A stretch of DNA of 39,434 nucleotides from Candidatus Eiseniibacteriota bacterium (GCA_903844735.1 CAIMUX010000095.1:1-39434), one strand, 5' to 3'. Counted from the first letter of the stretch, positions 8,295 through 17,001 are shown. Made by a program: numbers and translations. The notes: a model not told the origin generated them from the sequence alone.

Positions 8295-8456
8295 TCATCT
8301 CCACACGGGTGCGGGAGGGAGTGTCAGCCCGAAGGTCTCGTTCCGCGCCACCGGGGCCGCGAGAGGCGCACGGTTCTTCTCGTACGCACACCCGCCGATA
8401 AGGAGCACGACAGCCAGCAAGAGCTTGGCGGGAAAGCCGGTCAGGTGCTGTCTCAT
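8295..8456 (-). CDS. small lipoprotein (53 aa)
   Basis: The translation MRQHLTGFPAKLLLAVVLL is followed by the lipobox IGGC, then AYEKNRAPLAAPVARNE and a stop. A clear GGGAGG sits 6-7 nt before the ATG at 8456. The mature peptide would have only about 30 residues after the lipidated cysteine and has no recognisable domain. It lies 235 bp downstream of the last gene of the hydrogenase-like operon on the same strand, so it may be co-transcribed or have its own promoter. The signal peptide plus Shine-Dalgarno makes it credible despite its size. Confidence 0.7.
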   Translation of the reverse strand: MRQHLTGFPAKLLLAVVLLIGGCAYEKNRAPLAAPVARNETFGLTLPPAPVWR

Positions 8457-8691
8457 GTCGTGCCTCCCGGGCTCGGCAACCGTGGGCAAGGAAGGGATCG
8501 CACTGGGGACTGAGCAAGACGGATGCCACCCGGCCTTTCTCCTGTAACTCGTTGACCGTGCTCGACCGACCCGACCAGCTTCAGAACACCGGAGGCGCGA
8601 GGCGGGGCGGCACCCCCAACACCGCCAGGTCGGAATCACGATCCGGGAGCGAGAAGTGCCCGGTGCTCGCTTCCGGCAATCACTTGTGGGC

Positions 8692-9546
8692 TCATGGTTC
8701 GCATGAGCCGGACCCTGCGGTTTCCCGCACTCCGCCGATCCTCCCGAGCAAGCGCAGGAACCCATCAAGGATCGTCAGCGGGTGGGGCGGGCACCCGGGA
8801 ATGTATAAGTCCACCGGCACCTCGGCGCCTGCTCCTCCCATCTGCTCCGGCTGCTCCCGATATAGACCACCGCTGATGGCGCAGGCCCCGACTGCGATGA
8901 CGAGCTTGGGGGACGGGACGGCGTCGTACGTCTTCCGCAAGGCCAGGCGCATGTTCGTCGTGACCGGTCCGGTGATGAGCAGGCCATCGGCATGGCGGGG
9001 CGCGGCGACATACTGGATGCCGAAGCGACCGATGTCCCAGCCGATGGTGGTCAGCACGTTGGTGTCGGCCTCGCAGGCGTTGCAGCCGCCGGCGCTCACG
9101 ACGCGCAACTTCAGCGACCGGCCGAAGAGCCGGCGGGTCTTGTCCTCGAGGGCCACGGCCAAGCGCGGCCCCTCGGCGCCGAGAAGCAGGTCCTCGCGCG
9201 TCCGCGTGGCGAGTCGGTAGTCGCCTCCGCAGGCGAGGGCGTCTGCGGGACAGGCCGCCCGGCATTCGTCACAGAAGAGACACCGACCCAGGTCGATCTG
9301 CATGCGACTCTTCTTCGGCCGACCCCCTTCGTTCCCCCGTGTGCTTTCTTTGCTCTCCGCGCCCCCCACGATCCGGATCGCATCCGCAGGGCAGACCTCG
9401 GCGCAGGCGCGGCAGCCATCCACGCATCTCTCGGCCTCCAGCTCCGGTCGCCCACGGAATCGCTCCGGCAGCGGCGGCGGCGGTCCATCGGGAAACGCCG
9501 GCGTGCGAAAGCCCTGATGACGGCGTGCTCGAAGGATTCTCAGCAT
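8692..9546 (-). CDS. fused HyfH-HyfI subunit: 2x[4Fe-4S] ferredoxin plus NuoB-like small subunit
   Basis: A 284-residue electron-transfer subunit. The ferredoxin half has cysteines 41, 45, 48 and 52 (first spacing is three residues, not the usual two), then 89, 92, 95 and 99, each set ending in CP. A charged 25-residue linker separates the two motifs. The NuoB/PSST-like half carries the N2-type cluster ligands Cys155 and Cys158 (GGCNACE), Cys222 (VGACA) and Cys252 (PGCPP). In hydrogenase 4 and complex I these are two separate proteins. The chosen ATG at 9546 lies 16 bp after the large-subunit stop, and upstream in-frame codons fall inside that gene. It should carry electrons from a soluble donor to the site between small and large subunit. 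Confidence 0.9.
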   Translation of the reverse strand: MLRILRARRHQGFRTPAFPDGPPPPLPERFRGRPELEAERCVDGCRACAEVCPADAIRIVGGAESKESTRGNEGGRPKKSRMQIDLGRCLFCDECRAACPADALACGGDYRLATRTREDLLLGAEGPRLAVALEDKTRRLFGRSLKLRVVSAGGCNACEADTNVLTTIGWDIGRFGIQYVAAPRHADGLLITGPVTTNMRLALRKTYDAVPSPKLVIAVGACAISGGLYREQPEQMGGAGAEVPVDLYIPGCPPHPLTILDGFLRLLGRIGGVRETAGSGSCEP

Positions 9547-9562
9547 GGGGTCACCCGATTCT

Positions 9563-11086
9563 TCATAGATCGTGTCCGCAGTAGGACAGGTTGAAACTCT
9601 TGTTACACAGCGGGAAGTCGGAGATCGGCTCGCCACGCATCGCCAGGGCGAGTCCGAACCAGTTGTGAAACGAAGGATCGACGATCTTGTATCGCGCGAA
9701 ACGCCCCGCGCCGTCGGTCAGGACTGCGTGGCAGATCTCGCCGCGCCATCCTTCGACCAGCGATACGACCAGGCTCTCCGGCGCCGGCGGCGCGACGGCG
9801 GCCAGGGTTCCACCCCGCGGCAGGTTCGTCAACTGCTCCTGGATGAACGCGACCGAGCGCAGGATCTCGATCTCGCGAACGTGGGCGCGGCCGAACACAT
9901 CGCCGGTGTCCCAGGTCACCGTCGGGATATGGGTGAACCGGTAGATTCCGAAGGGGGCATCCTGGCGAACGTCCCGGTCGACGCCGCACGCCCGGGCCGC
10001 GGGTCCCACCAGACCGATCTCCATGCAAGTCTCGCGGCTGACCGTGCCGGTGTCCTCAAAGCGCTCGGTGACCGACGGCGTATCCCACATCAAGCCGATC
10101 GCCTCCGCGGCGTCCCGAGCGGCTTCGGCCAGGCGATCCTGCAATTCGGCGATCATCCCGGCGGTGACGTCGTACCCGACGCCTCCGGGTCGGATGAAGC
10201 CGCGGCCGAAACGGCTGCCGCAAAGAAGCGCCGACAGATTGAGGACGTCGCCGCGGATTCGCCCGCAGTACGACGCCGTGGGCAGAAAACCGACATCCCC
10301 GGCGAGTGCCCCGAGATCGCCCACGTGGTTGGCGATGCGCTCCAACTCCAGGGCGACCCCGCGCAGAGCCATGGCGCGCGGAGGGACGGTGCTGTGGGCG
10401 AGAGCTTCCCGGGCTTGGCAGTAGGCCGTGGCGTGGCCGATGCTCGTGTCGCCAGCCGCGGTTTCCATGAACGGCATCGTGCGTTTGTCGGGCCCCCCGA
10501 CGAGGGCGCGCTCAATCCCGCGGTGCTGGTAGCCGAGGGCGATCTCCAGATGGAGGACCACCTCGCCGTGGCATTGGAAGCGAAAGTGGCCCGGTTCGAT
10601 AACCCCCGCGTGTACGGGCCCGACAGCGACCTCGTGGATCTCCTCTCCTTCGACGGAGTAGAAATCTGTGACGCCGGGACGTGGATCTTGCTCGGGATCG
10701 CGGCCCCAGGCGTCTCGGCCGGGCTGCCACGAGCGATGAAACCTCATCGGCTTCAGCCACGGATGTCCCTCGGGAACGACACCCCATTGCTCCGCAAGCT
10801 CCCGTTCGAACAGGTGCGCCTGCGGGCACGCTCCGGTCAGTGCCGGGTAGCGACCGTCGACCGCCATCGCCAGCACTCCCAAGGGGCCTGCGTCCGGCAT
10901 GGCCAGGACGGCAAACACGAGGAGGCGTCGGTCCTCTTGCGGCCGGCCGAAGAACGCAACCAATCGGGCGCCGTCGCGGACCGAGTCGATCACCGTCTCT
11001 CGGAACGTCACGACCGGAACCACCGGCACGTCTCCCACGGGCAGAACCTCCGCGTTCTCCGTGTGGACCAGGCGACGGCCGGACAT
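9563..11086 (-). CDS. HyfG/HycE-like large subunit (NuoC-NuoD fusion) lacking all NiFe cysteines
   Basis: A 507-residue protein. The N-terminal ~150 residues are NuoC-like (30 kDa domain, with HLFERELAEQWGV), and the rest is NuoD/HycE-like (from GPVHAGVIEPGHFRF). In true group-4 hydrogenases the first metal motif is CGxC before an H. Here it reads AGDTSIGH near residue 212, so both cysteines are replaced (Ala, Thr). The C-terminal DPCxxC is DPSFHN near residue 470 (Ser, Asn). A [NiFe] centre therefore cannot be ligated in the usual way. The protein is not truncated: it continues to FNLSYCGHDL. This is the mark of Ehr-type complexes. ATG 11086 lies 2 bp after the preceding stop; the much longer open frame upstream overlaps the previous gene and is rejected. 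Confidence 0.92.
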   Translation of the reverse strand: MSGRRLVHTENAEVLPVGDVPVVPVVTFRETVIDSVRDGARLVAFFGRPQEDRRLLVFAVLAMPDAGPLGVLAMAVDGRYPALTGACPQAHLFERELAEQWGVVPEGHPWLKPMRFHRSWQPGRDAWGRDPEQDPRPGVTDFYSVEGEEIHEVAVGPVHAGVIEPGHFRFQCHGEVVLHLEIALGYQHRGIERALVGGPDKRTMPFMETAAGDTSIGHATAYCQAREALAHSTVPPRAMALRGVALELERIANHVGDLGALAGDVGFLPTASYCGRIRGDVLNLSALLCGSRFGRGFIRPGGVGYDVTAGMIAELQDRLAEAARDAAEAIGLMWDTPSVTERFEDTGTVSRETCMEIGLVGPAARACGVDRDVRQDAPFGIYRFTHIPTVTWDTGDVFGRAHVREIEILRSVAFIQEQLTNLPRGGTLAAVAPPAPESLVVSLVEGWRGEICHAVLTDGAGRFARYKIVDPSFHNWFGLALAMRGEPISDFPLCNKSFNLSYCGHDL

Positions 11087-11088
11087 CG

Positions 11089-12651
11089 CTACTGCACTCC
11101 CAGGGCCCGCAGGGCTGTGTTGATCGTCTCGCGTAGGGGTAGAGGGATCCAAAGCCCAAGAACCAGCACGCCCATCCCCAGAACAAGCGGCGGGAGCCAG
11201 GCAAGGATCGACTCCTTCGACGGAACCATCGCCGCCCCGGTCTGCTCTTTCCGCGTCTTCGGTCCTTCCTGTGTCCCTGCCTCTTCCGGCGCCCCCAACC
11301 GTCCCTGCGCCCCCGCTCCCTCCCGCTCCCCGAACGACATGCGCAGGAAAACGCCGGCCATCCCGACAAAGATCACCGTCAGGAACACCAGGTACAGAAC
11401 CGCCACCAGCCAGTGACGCCCGTCGAGCGCGCCCTTCAGGATGGTGAACTCGCTGACGAAAAGGCCGAACGGCGGCGTTCCGGTGATGGCGAAGAAACCG
11501 GCCACCCAGAGAACCCCCGTGATGGGCAGCACACGGAGCATGCCGTTGACCCGCGTGGTCGACTTGTCCTGGTAGGCGGCCAGAATGTTGCCCGAGAGGA
11601 GAAACAACATCGCCTTGGTCAGCGAATGGTTCACCGTGTGCAACAGCGCCCCGAAGCCGGCCGCGCCGCCGAGCCCCACGCCGAGTGCTGCAATCCCCAT
11701 GTGCTCGACGCTTGAGTAGGCCAGCATTCGCTTGTAGTCGGCCTGCCCCACAATGAATGCCGCCGCGAAGCCCATCGAAACGAGGCCGAGAAGAACGAGC
11801 AGGCCACCGCTGAACGCCCCCAGACCGGCCGCCACGCAGACCGCATGCACGCGCAGGATCGCCAGGAAAGCGCAGTTCAGCAGAGCGCCGGAGAGCAGCG
11901 CGGACACCACGGAAGGCGCCTCGCTGTGCGCATCGGGCAGCCATGTGTGCAACGGCGCCAACCCCATCTTGGTCCCGTACCCGACCAGCAGGAGCAGAAA
12001 CGCTGCTTTCAGCCAGACCGGATCAAGCAGACTTGCCTGCCGCACCAGGCCGGCCACCGTGAGAGGCCCACTTCCGGACGACGACGCCACCACGAGGAAG
12101 AAGTTGCCGAGCAGAGCGATGGCGATCCCCACCGAGCAAATGAGCAGATATTTCCAGGCAGCCTCGAGTGAGCCCGAATTCCTGTGGAAGTGGATCAAGG
12201 GCGCGCTGGCCAGGGTCGTCGCCTCCACCGCCACCCACATCAGGCCAAAGTGCTGCGACGCGATCACCAGCGTCATGGTCCCCAGGAAAAGCAGGAAGCA
12301 GCCGGTGAAAGTCGCCTCGGGTGCGTTGGAAAAGAGGAACCCGTCTTCGGCGGGGGGCCGCGGGTGCTTCTCGCGAGCGAGGTAGCCGACCGCATAGATC
12401 GCCGCCGCCAAGGTGAGGACACTGGTGATGCCGAGAAACAGCAACTCCAGCGACCCCAGCGCCAGCCAGCCGCCAAGGGCCGTGAGCGGTCGTGCAAACC
12501 ATGCGCGTGCCAGCAGGCCGGCGTGAGCGATGGGAACGGCGACGAGCAGCGCCCGGCGCACGCGATCCCCCCGGAGGAAGAAGGCCAGTGTCCCCGCAAG
12601 CAGCGGGAGCATGATCAGCGCAGGAATCACCGGAACCATCCCGCGGTGCAC
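11089..12651 (-). CDS. HyfF-like proton-pumping membrane subunit (NuoN/Mrp antiporter family)
   Basis: About 516-520 residues with 13 or more hydrophobic segments. Conserved charges of the antiporter-like fold are visible: Glu in the TM5-like GLMWVAVEATT, Lys in GYGTKMGLAPLHTWLPDAHSEAPS, and Lys in the TM12-like NHSLTKAMLFLLSG. The discontinuous-helix motif HTWLPDAHSEAPSVVSALLSG is well preserved. A hydrophilic, low-complexity insert of roughly 30 residues (about 438-468) interrupts the C-terminal membrane region. Two starts are possible, GTG 12651 or ATG 12639; neither has a strong Shine-Dalgarno. The next gene begins 2 bp downstream. It should form one of two ion channels of the complex. 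Confidence 0.93.
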   Translation of the reverse strand: MHRGMVPVIPALIMLPLLAGTLAFFLRGDRVRRALLVAVPIAHAGLLARAWFARPLTALGGWLALGSLELLFLGITSVLTLAAAIYAVGYLAREKHPRPPAEDGFLFSNAPEATFTGCFLLFLGTMTLVIASQHFGLMWVAVEATTLASAPLIHFHRNSGSLEAAWKYLLICSVGIAIALLGNFFLVVASSSGSGPLTVAGLVRQASLLDPVWLKAAFLLLLVGYGTKMGLAPLHTWLPDAHSEAPSVVSALLSGALLNCAFLAILRVHAVCVAAGLGAFSGGLLVLLGLVSMGFAAAFIVGQADYKRMLAYSSVEHMGIAALGVGLGGAAGFGALLHTVNHSLTKAMLFLLSGNILAAYQDKSTTRVNGMLRVLPITGVLWVAGFFAITGTPPFGLFVSEFTILKGALDGRHWLVAVLYLVFLTVIFVGMAGVFLRMSFGEREGAGAQGRLGAPEEAGTQEGPKTRKEQTGAAMVPSKESILAWLPPLVLGMGVLVLGLWIPLPLRETINTALRALGVQ

Positions 12652-12702
12652 GCGTGCCGGGTCGGAACCTGTCGGTGTGGCCGCCGTGCCGCGTTCATCG
12701 CC

Positions 12703-13368
12703 TCAATCCTTCAACGCCGACAGACGGTCGGCGTCGATGTGATCGAACTCGCGGTTGATCTGGTAGACCATGATGCCCATCACGAAGACCGCCATGAAGG
12801 CGTCGAGAAGGATCCCCATCTCCACCAGAAACGGTTCCTTCTCCGCGAAGGCGAGGCCGAAAGCGAAAATCCCGTTCTCCATCGCGAGATAACCGAGAAC
12901 CTGCGTGATCGCCTTGCGCCGGGCCACGATCATGAAGAGGCCCACCATGATGGTGAACAGCGCCACCGGGACCAGGAGGGAGGAAGTCGCCGTCGGAGGA
13001 AGCGGAAGCCGCCCGCCCAGCCAGAGGGCGAGAGCCAGAAGCCCGCCTCCGGTGAGGAGCGAAGGTGTATAACCGACAATCGGCGCGAGCTCTCGGCGGG
13101 ATCCCGACTCGCGCACGGCGCGAATCAGAAGCGCCGGAAAGACGATCCCCTTCAATACGGTACTTACAGCGGCCTGCAGCACGACCCGCAACCCCAGGTG
13201 CCCCCCTTGGGAGACAAGGGGAATCAACCCGAGCAGTATGCCCTGCAACGCCACGACGCGGATGCACGAACCGAGCCGGCTGGCGCCCAGGAGACGCATG
13301 TTGGCCAGAACCACGAATACGATCAGCGTATCGACCAGGCCCTTCAGGGCTGTTTCCCAACCGTTCAC
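12703..13368 (-). CDS. HyfE-like membrane subunit (NuoK-related)
   Basis: A 221-residue protein with about seven hydrophobic helices. Motifs match HyfE: QAAVSTVLKGIVFPALL in the middle, ARRKAITQVLGYLAMENGIFAFG, and VEMGILLDAFMAVFVMGIMVYQINREFDHID. The acidic residues inside the last helices (LVEMGILLDAF) correspond to NuoK positions involved in proton transfer. Its GTG start overlaps the TGA of the preceding HyfC-like gene by 4 bp (GTGA), a sign of translational coupling. Confidence 0.92.
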   Translation of the reverse strand: MNGWETALKGLVDTLIVFVVLANMRLLGASRLGSCIRVVALQGILLGLIPLVSQGGHLGLRVVLQAAVSTVLKGIVFPALLIRAVRESGSRRELAPIVGYTPSLLTGGGLLALALWLGGRLPLPPTATSSLLVPVALFTIMVGLFMIVARRKAITQVLGYLAMENGIFAFGLAFAEKEPFLVEMGILLDAFMAVFVMGIMVYQINREFDHIDADRLSALKD

Positions 13369-14279
13369 GCCAGCACCATGAGAAGAGCCAACAGGGAAAG
13401 AAGCGTCGCTCCTACCAGCAACTGCGGCACGCGAACAAGCCGCAGACGCGCCATTGTCGACTCGATCACGCCGGTGACCACCGCCAGCAGGAACATCCCG
13501 GCCAGACCGCCGAGCATCGCCGGCACCGGCGGCGCCCCGTGTAGAGGAATGAGGATCCCGACCGCCAGCGACCCAAGGAGCCAGAGCTTCAGCGCCGCGC
13601 CGTATTGCAGAAACGCCAGGTCGGGACCGCTGTGGTCGAGGATCAGGACCTCGTGGATCATCGTCAGTTCCAGGTGCGTGTTCGGATCGTCAAATGGGAT
13701 CCGCGCGTTCTCCGCTAGGTAGACAACCCCGAACGCCGCGGCCACGAGCAACAGCACAGGCCCGCCGCCTTCCACGAGCGATACCGGGGCCAGGCGCGTA
13801 TATACATCCGACAGCGAGACGCTCCCGGCCTCGCGGGCCATCGCCACCAGACCCAGAAGCAGCGCCGGTTCGGCCAGGGCCGAAAACGTGACCTCACGGC
13901 TTGCGCCCATCCCTTCGAAACTGGAGCCGGTGTCGAGCGCCGCGGTCACAAGACTGAAGCGCGCGAGCCCCAGCAGATAGGCAAAGAGCAACAGGTCCCC
14001 GGGAAACGCCAGCAGCGCGCGCGCATTCGCGAACGGCACGATCGCGAGCGCCACCAGCAGGGCCGCCAGCGCCGCGCTGGGTCCGGCGCGGAACACCCAG
14101 GTGGTGGTCGTGCTGTAGACCACGTCCTTGCGGAGGAGCTTGCCGAGATCGAAGTAGGCCTGAAGCAACGGCTGTCCCCGGCGTCCCGCCAGCGCCGCCT
14201 TGGTCCGGTTGATCACCCCGGGGAGCAGCGGCGCCAACAGCAACGCCAGCAGAACATGGACGACGGCTACGACGATCAC
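13365..14279 (-). CDS. HyfC/HycD-like membrane anchor (NuoH family)
   Basis: A 304-residue integral membrane protein with eight predicted helices. It corresponds to NuoH, which links the peripheral arm to the membrane arm. Diagnostic NuoH/HycD stretches are GQPLLQAYFDLGKLLRKD near residues 35-52, GSSFEGMGASRE near 118-129, and ENARIPFDDPNTHLELTMIHE near 192-212. The glutamates and aspartates of the first two loops, which form the entry channel in complex I, are retained. GTG start 14279 follows the HyfB-like stop by 4 bp. Confidence 0.94.
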   Translation of the reverse strand: MIVVAVVHVLLALLLAPLLPGVINRTKAALAGRRGQPLLQAYFDLGKLLRKDVVYSTTTTWVFRAGPSAALAALLVALAIVPFANARALLAFPGDLLLFAYLLGLARFSLVTAALDTGSSFEGMGASREVTFSALAEPALLLGLVAMAREAGSVSLSDVYTRLAPVSLVEGGGPVLLLVAAAFGVVYLAENARIPFDDPNTHLELTMIHEVLILDHSGPDLAFLQYGAALKLWLLGSLAVGILIPLHGAPPVPAMLGGLAGMFLLAVVTGVIESTMARLRLVRVPQLLVGATLLSLLALLMVLA

Positions 14280-14283
14280 CAGG

Positions 14284-16269
14284 TCACCCCAGCTTCCAGG
14301 CGAGGAGAATGAGCAACGTCAGAGCGATGTAGAGAACGTACAACTGAATCATGCCTCCTTGTAGCGGGCGGAACCTCAGCAAGAAGCGGCCGATGGCTGC
14401 GAAGACGGGTGCGTAGATCCCGTCCTGGACCGGATCCGGCGTGGTCGTCCGCAGGTGAGCCTCCTTCGGAAACAGCCCAACAGGTGTTGTGATCTCGCGG
14501 CGCGTCCACCCGGATAGACCCAAGAGACTCGTCAACGGGTGAGCGTAACTCGACGCCGTGTACTGCATCCGTGTCGTGGGAGCGGCATATCCGCAGTCCC
14601 AGGTCGGGGCCGATACCACACGCCGGCGGGCGAGCAGCCTCCGGCGCGCCAATGCCATCCCGAGAAACGTGACGAGCAGAGCCCCGGCCCCCAGCACGAC
14701 GAGTCGCAGGGAGCCCGCGACCCAGGTGACCGACGTCTGCATCTCGGCGGGGGATGCACCGGACGCGACCCGAATCGCCTCTGCCGCGGCGCCGGGCAAG
14801 AGCGGGGCACACAATCCGACAACCCCGCACCCGGCCGCAAGAATCACCATCGCCACGCGCATGGCGGGAGCGACTTCGCCGGCATCGGCCGCAGCGGCGC
14901 TCCGCGGTTCCCCGAGGAACACGATGCCGAACGCCTTCGTGAAGCAGGCCGCCGCCAGGCCGCCGATGAGCGCCAGCGCGGTGATGACCACGACTCCCGA
15001 GACGGCGAACGATCCGGTGGCTGAGGTGGCCGCGCAGAAGGCGGCCAGATAGACCATGGCCTCGCTGACGAAGCCGTTCAGTGGCGGAAGTCCGCAGATT
15101 GCGACGGCCCCAACCAGAAATGAGGCGCCCGTCACCGGCATGTGTCGCAGCAGCCCGCCAAGAGAATCGATCTCCCGCGTGTGGGCGGCATGCGCAACGG
15201 CCCCGGCGGCAAGGAAGAGGAGCCCCTTGAAAAGCGCATGATTGAACACGTGGAGCAGTGCGCCTCCGAACCCGAGGACCGCGACGACCGGGAGATGGTG
15301 GCTGCGGCCGAGCAAGCCGACCCCGATCCCCAGAGCAATGATCCCGATGTTCTCCACGCTGTGGTAGGCCAGGAGCCGCTTGAGATCATGCTGCGCCAGA
15401 GCAAAGAGCACGCCGTAGACACCCGAAACCGCACCGATGCCCACCAGCACCCAGCCGAACCACGGCGGCGGCGGCCCGAGAAACGTCAGCACGCGCAGAA
15501 GTCCGTAGATCCCCGTCTTGATCATCACGCCCGACATCACCGCGGACACATGGCTGGGCGCTGCCGGGTGCGCCTCCGGCAGCCAGCCATGAAGAGGAAC
15601 AAAGCCGGCCTTCGTGCCGAACCCGACGATCGCCAGGAGGAAGATGATCCCCGACAGCCGCGGCCCGCCCTCCCCGATCCGGAAGGCGTTGAAGTCGAGG
15701 GTGTCGCAGCCCCGCCCCAGGAGCAGAAACATCACGAGAAGACCGGCCGTGCCGATGTGCGTGGCGATCAAGTAGGTCCGCCCGGCCCGACGGACTTCGG
15801 GCCTTCCGTCTTCGAACATGACTAAAAAGAACGAGGCCACCGACATCAGTTCCCAGGCGAGGAGCAGGAGCATGCCGTTCCTCGCGACCACCACGAGAAG
15901 CATGCCGGCGATCAACACGTTGTACATCAGCCAGGAAGTAGCCACCGTCCGACGAGGTCCGCCGTCGCGCAAGCCGGCTGCCCCGTAGAGGGCGGCGATC
16001 GCGCCGAGGAGCAGGATCGGGATGATAAAAAAAGCCGAAAGACCGTCGAGGCCGATGGAGAGGGAGCCGAGGGGCATCTCCCAGGGCAGGTCCAGGGTCA
16101 TGACGTTCCCGCCCGCGAGGACGCGGATCGCGGGAATGATCCCCAGGACTGCCGCGGCGAAGACCGAACCGGCCGCGACCCGCCCGGAGCCCCGGCCATG
16201 ACCAGGCCAGGCCAAAGCCACCAGCCCACCGAGCAGCAATACGCCGAGAGAGGCGAGCAGGAGCGGCAT
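14284..16269 (-). CDS. HyfB/HycC-like proton-pumping membrane subunit (NuoL family)
   Basis: A 661-residue protein with ~16 membrane segments. Pump residues of the antiporter fold are present: Glu in LLLAWELMSVASFF, Lys in GFGTKAGFVPLHGWLPEAHPAAPSH (TM7), Lys in GVMIKTGIYGLLR (TM8) and Lys in NHALFKGLLFLAAGA (TM12). The C-terminal HyfB region with WDCGYAAPTTRMQYTASSY is intact. The ATG at 16269 starts 2 bp after the regulator's TAG. An open frame continues upstream to 16530, but that part lies entirely inside the regulator gene in another frame. Confidence 0.95.
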   Translation of the reverse strand: MPLLLASLGVLLLGGLVALAWPGHGRGSGRVAAGSVFAAAVLGIIPAIRVLAGGNVMTLDLPWEMPLGSLSIGLDGLSAFFIIPILLLGAIAALYGAAGLRDGGPRRTVATSWLMYNVLIAGMLLVVVARNGMLLLLAWELMSVASFFLVMFEDGRPEVRRAGRTYLIATHIGTAGLLVMFLLLGRGCDTLDFNAFRIGEGGPRLSGIIFLLAIVGFGTKAGFVPLHGWLPEAHPAAPSHVSAVMSGVMIKTGIYGLLRVLTFLGPPPPWFGWVLVGIGAVSGVYGVLFALAQHDLKRLLAYHSVENIGIIALGIGVGLLGRSHHLPVVAVLGFGGALLHVFNHALFKGLLFLAAGAVAHAAHTREIDSLGGLLRHMPVTGASFLVGAVAICGLPPLNGFVSEAMVYLAAFCAATSATGSFAVSGVVVITALALIGGLAAACFTKAFGIVFLGEPRSAAAADAGEVAPAMRVAMVILAAGCGVVGLCAPLLPGAAAEAIRVASGASPAEMQTSVTWVAGSLRLVVLGAGALLVTFLGMALARRRLLARRRVVSAPTWDCGYAAPTTRMQYTASSYAHPLTSLLGLSGWTRREITTPVGLFPKEAHLRTTTPDPVQDGIYAPVFAAIGRFLLRFRPLQGGMIQLYVLYIALTLLILLAWKLG

Positions 16270-16271
16270 GA

Positions 16272-16988
16272 CTATGCGGTGCTCCCCGGCGGGATGTTCC
16301 CCGACGGACTCCCCGGCGCCTCCGCCTCCGTCCGACGCAGTCCCGCGACGATCTCCTCGCGGGAGCCCGGGCGGGCGAGCACCGACTTGAACGACTCGTC
16401 CCGCAGAACAAACGCCAGACGGGAAAGCACGTGCAGGTGGGCCCGAATGGTTGGGCTCACGATGGTGAAGAGCGTCTGCACCGGAAGTCCGTCGATGGCG
16501 TCGAAATCGATCGGGTACTCGAGGAAACACAGAGTGATCGTGGGGCGAGGGATGTGCATCACGATCGGGTTACGGACATGCGGGATGGCGATGCCCTCGC
16601 CGATGCCGGTCGATCCCAGCGACTCGCGCGCCATCAACACCTGAAACAGAAATGAGCGGTCGACCTCCTCCGGCAGGGGCATCACATCGACAACCGCCTG
16701 AAGCACCGAGGGCTTGTCCCGCCCGCCGACGCGGTAGTGGATCCCGCCGATGGAGAGCGCCTCGACCAGGGTCGGGAGCAACCCCTGCAGCGGATCCTCC
16801 GGCTCGCGAAAAAGATCCGGGGAGACATTGATCCGTTGGGCCGTGGCCAACTCGAGCAGCTCCGCACGATTGAACCGGTACTGCTCGTTCACCCGGTAGG
16901 CCGGGAGCCGCCCTTCCTTGATCCAGCGGTAGATGGTCTTTTCCGAGACCGCCAGGAGACGGGCCGCCTCCCGGACACCAAGCTGCAT
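16272..16988 (-). CDS. transcription regulator: excisionase/MerR-type HTH fused to PTS EIIA(Ntr/Fru) domain
   Basis: A 238-residue protein. Residues 1-55 are a helix-turn-helix of the excisionase type (VREAARLLAVSEKTIYRWIKEGRLPAYRV). Residues ~68-225 are a PTS EIIA type-2 domain. The phospho-accepting histidine is His137 in GIAIPHVR, and the rest of the fold (ITLCFLEYPIDFDAIDG, LFTIVSP, HLHVLSRLA) is intact. ATG 16988 is preferred over GTG 17018 because AAGGGG lies just before it. It is the first gene of the hydrogenase-like operon, 2 bp before the HyfB-like gene, so it most likely controls that operon in response to phosphorylation state. No EI or HPr gene is in the window. Confidence 0.9.
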   Translation of the reverse strand: MQLGVREAARLLAVSEKTIYRWIKEGRLPAYRVNEQYRFNRAELLELATAQRINVSPDLFREPEDPLQGLLPTLVEALSIGGIHYRVGGRDKPSVLQAVVDVMPLPEEVDRSFLFQVLMARESLGSTGIGEGIAIPHVRNPIVMHIPRPTITLCFLEYPIDFDAIDGLPVQTLFTIVSPTIRAHLHVLSRLAFVLRDESFKSVLARPGSREEIVAGLRRTEAEAPGSPSGNIPPGSTA

Positions 16989-17001
16989 CGCACCCCTTCC
17001 C

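Noticed and set aside
9572-11416. Long plus-strand open frame opposite the HyfG/HyfF-like genes
   Set aside because: It is an antisense shadow of GC-rich coding sequence. The minus strand carries clear protein families; the plus-strand translation has none. The same reasoning removes the long frames at 12184-13722, 18795-20075 and 6274-7530.
8692-16269. Functional [NiFe] hydrogenase 4 or formate hydrogenlyase
   Set aside because: All four NiFe cysteines of the large subunit are replaced, and no maturation or formate dehydrogenase genes accompany it.
8692-16269. Respiratory complex I (nuo) operon
   Set aside because: Gene order and subunit types (HyfE-type, HyfB-type, fused NuoC-D with the NYxSxxGHDL-like end) fit the hydrogenase-related branch; nuoA, nuoE, nuoF, nuoG and nuoJ are absent.
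16270-16530. N-terminal extension of the HyfB-like protein
   Set aside because: It lies entirely inside the regulator gene in another frame. An ATG at 16269 directly follows the regulator's stop and starts a normal first membrane helix.
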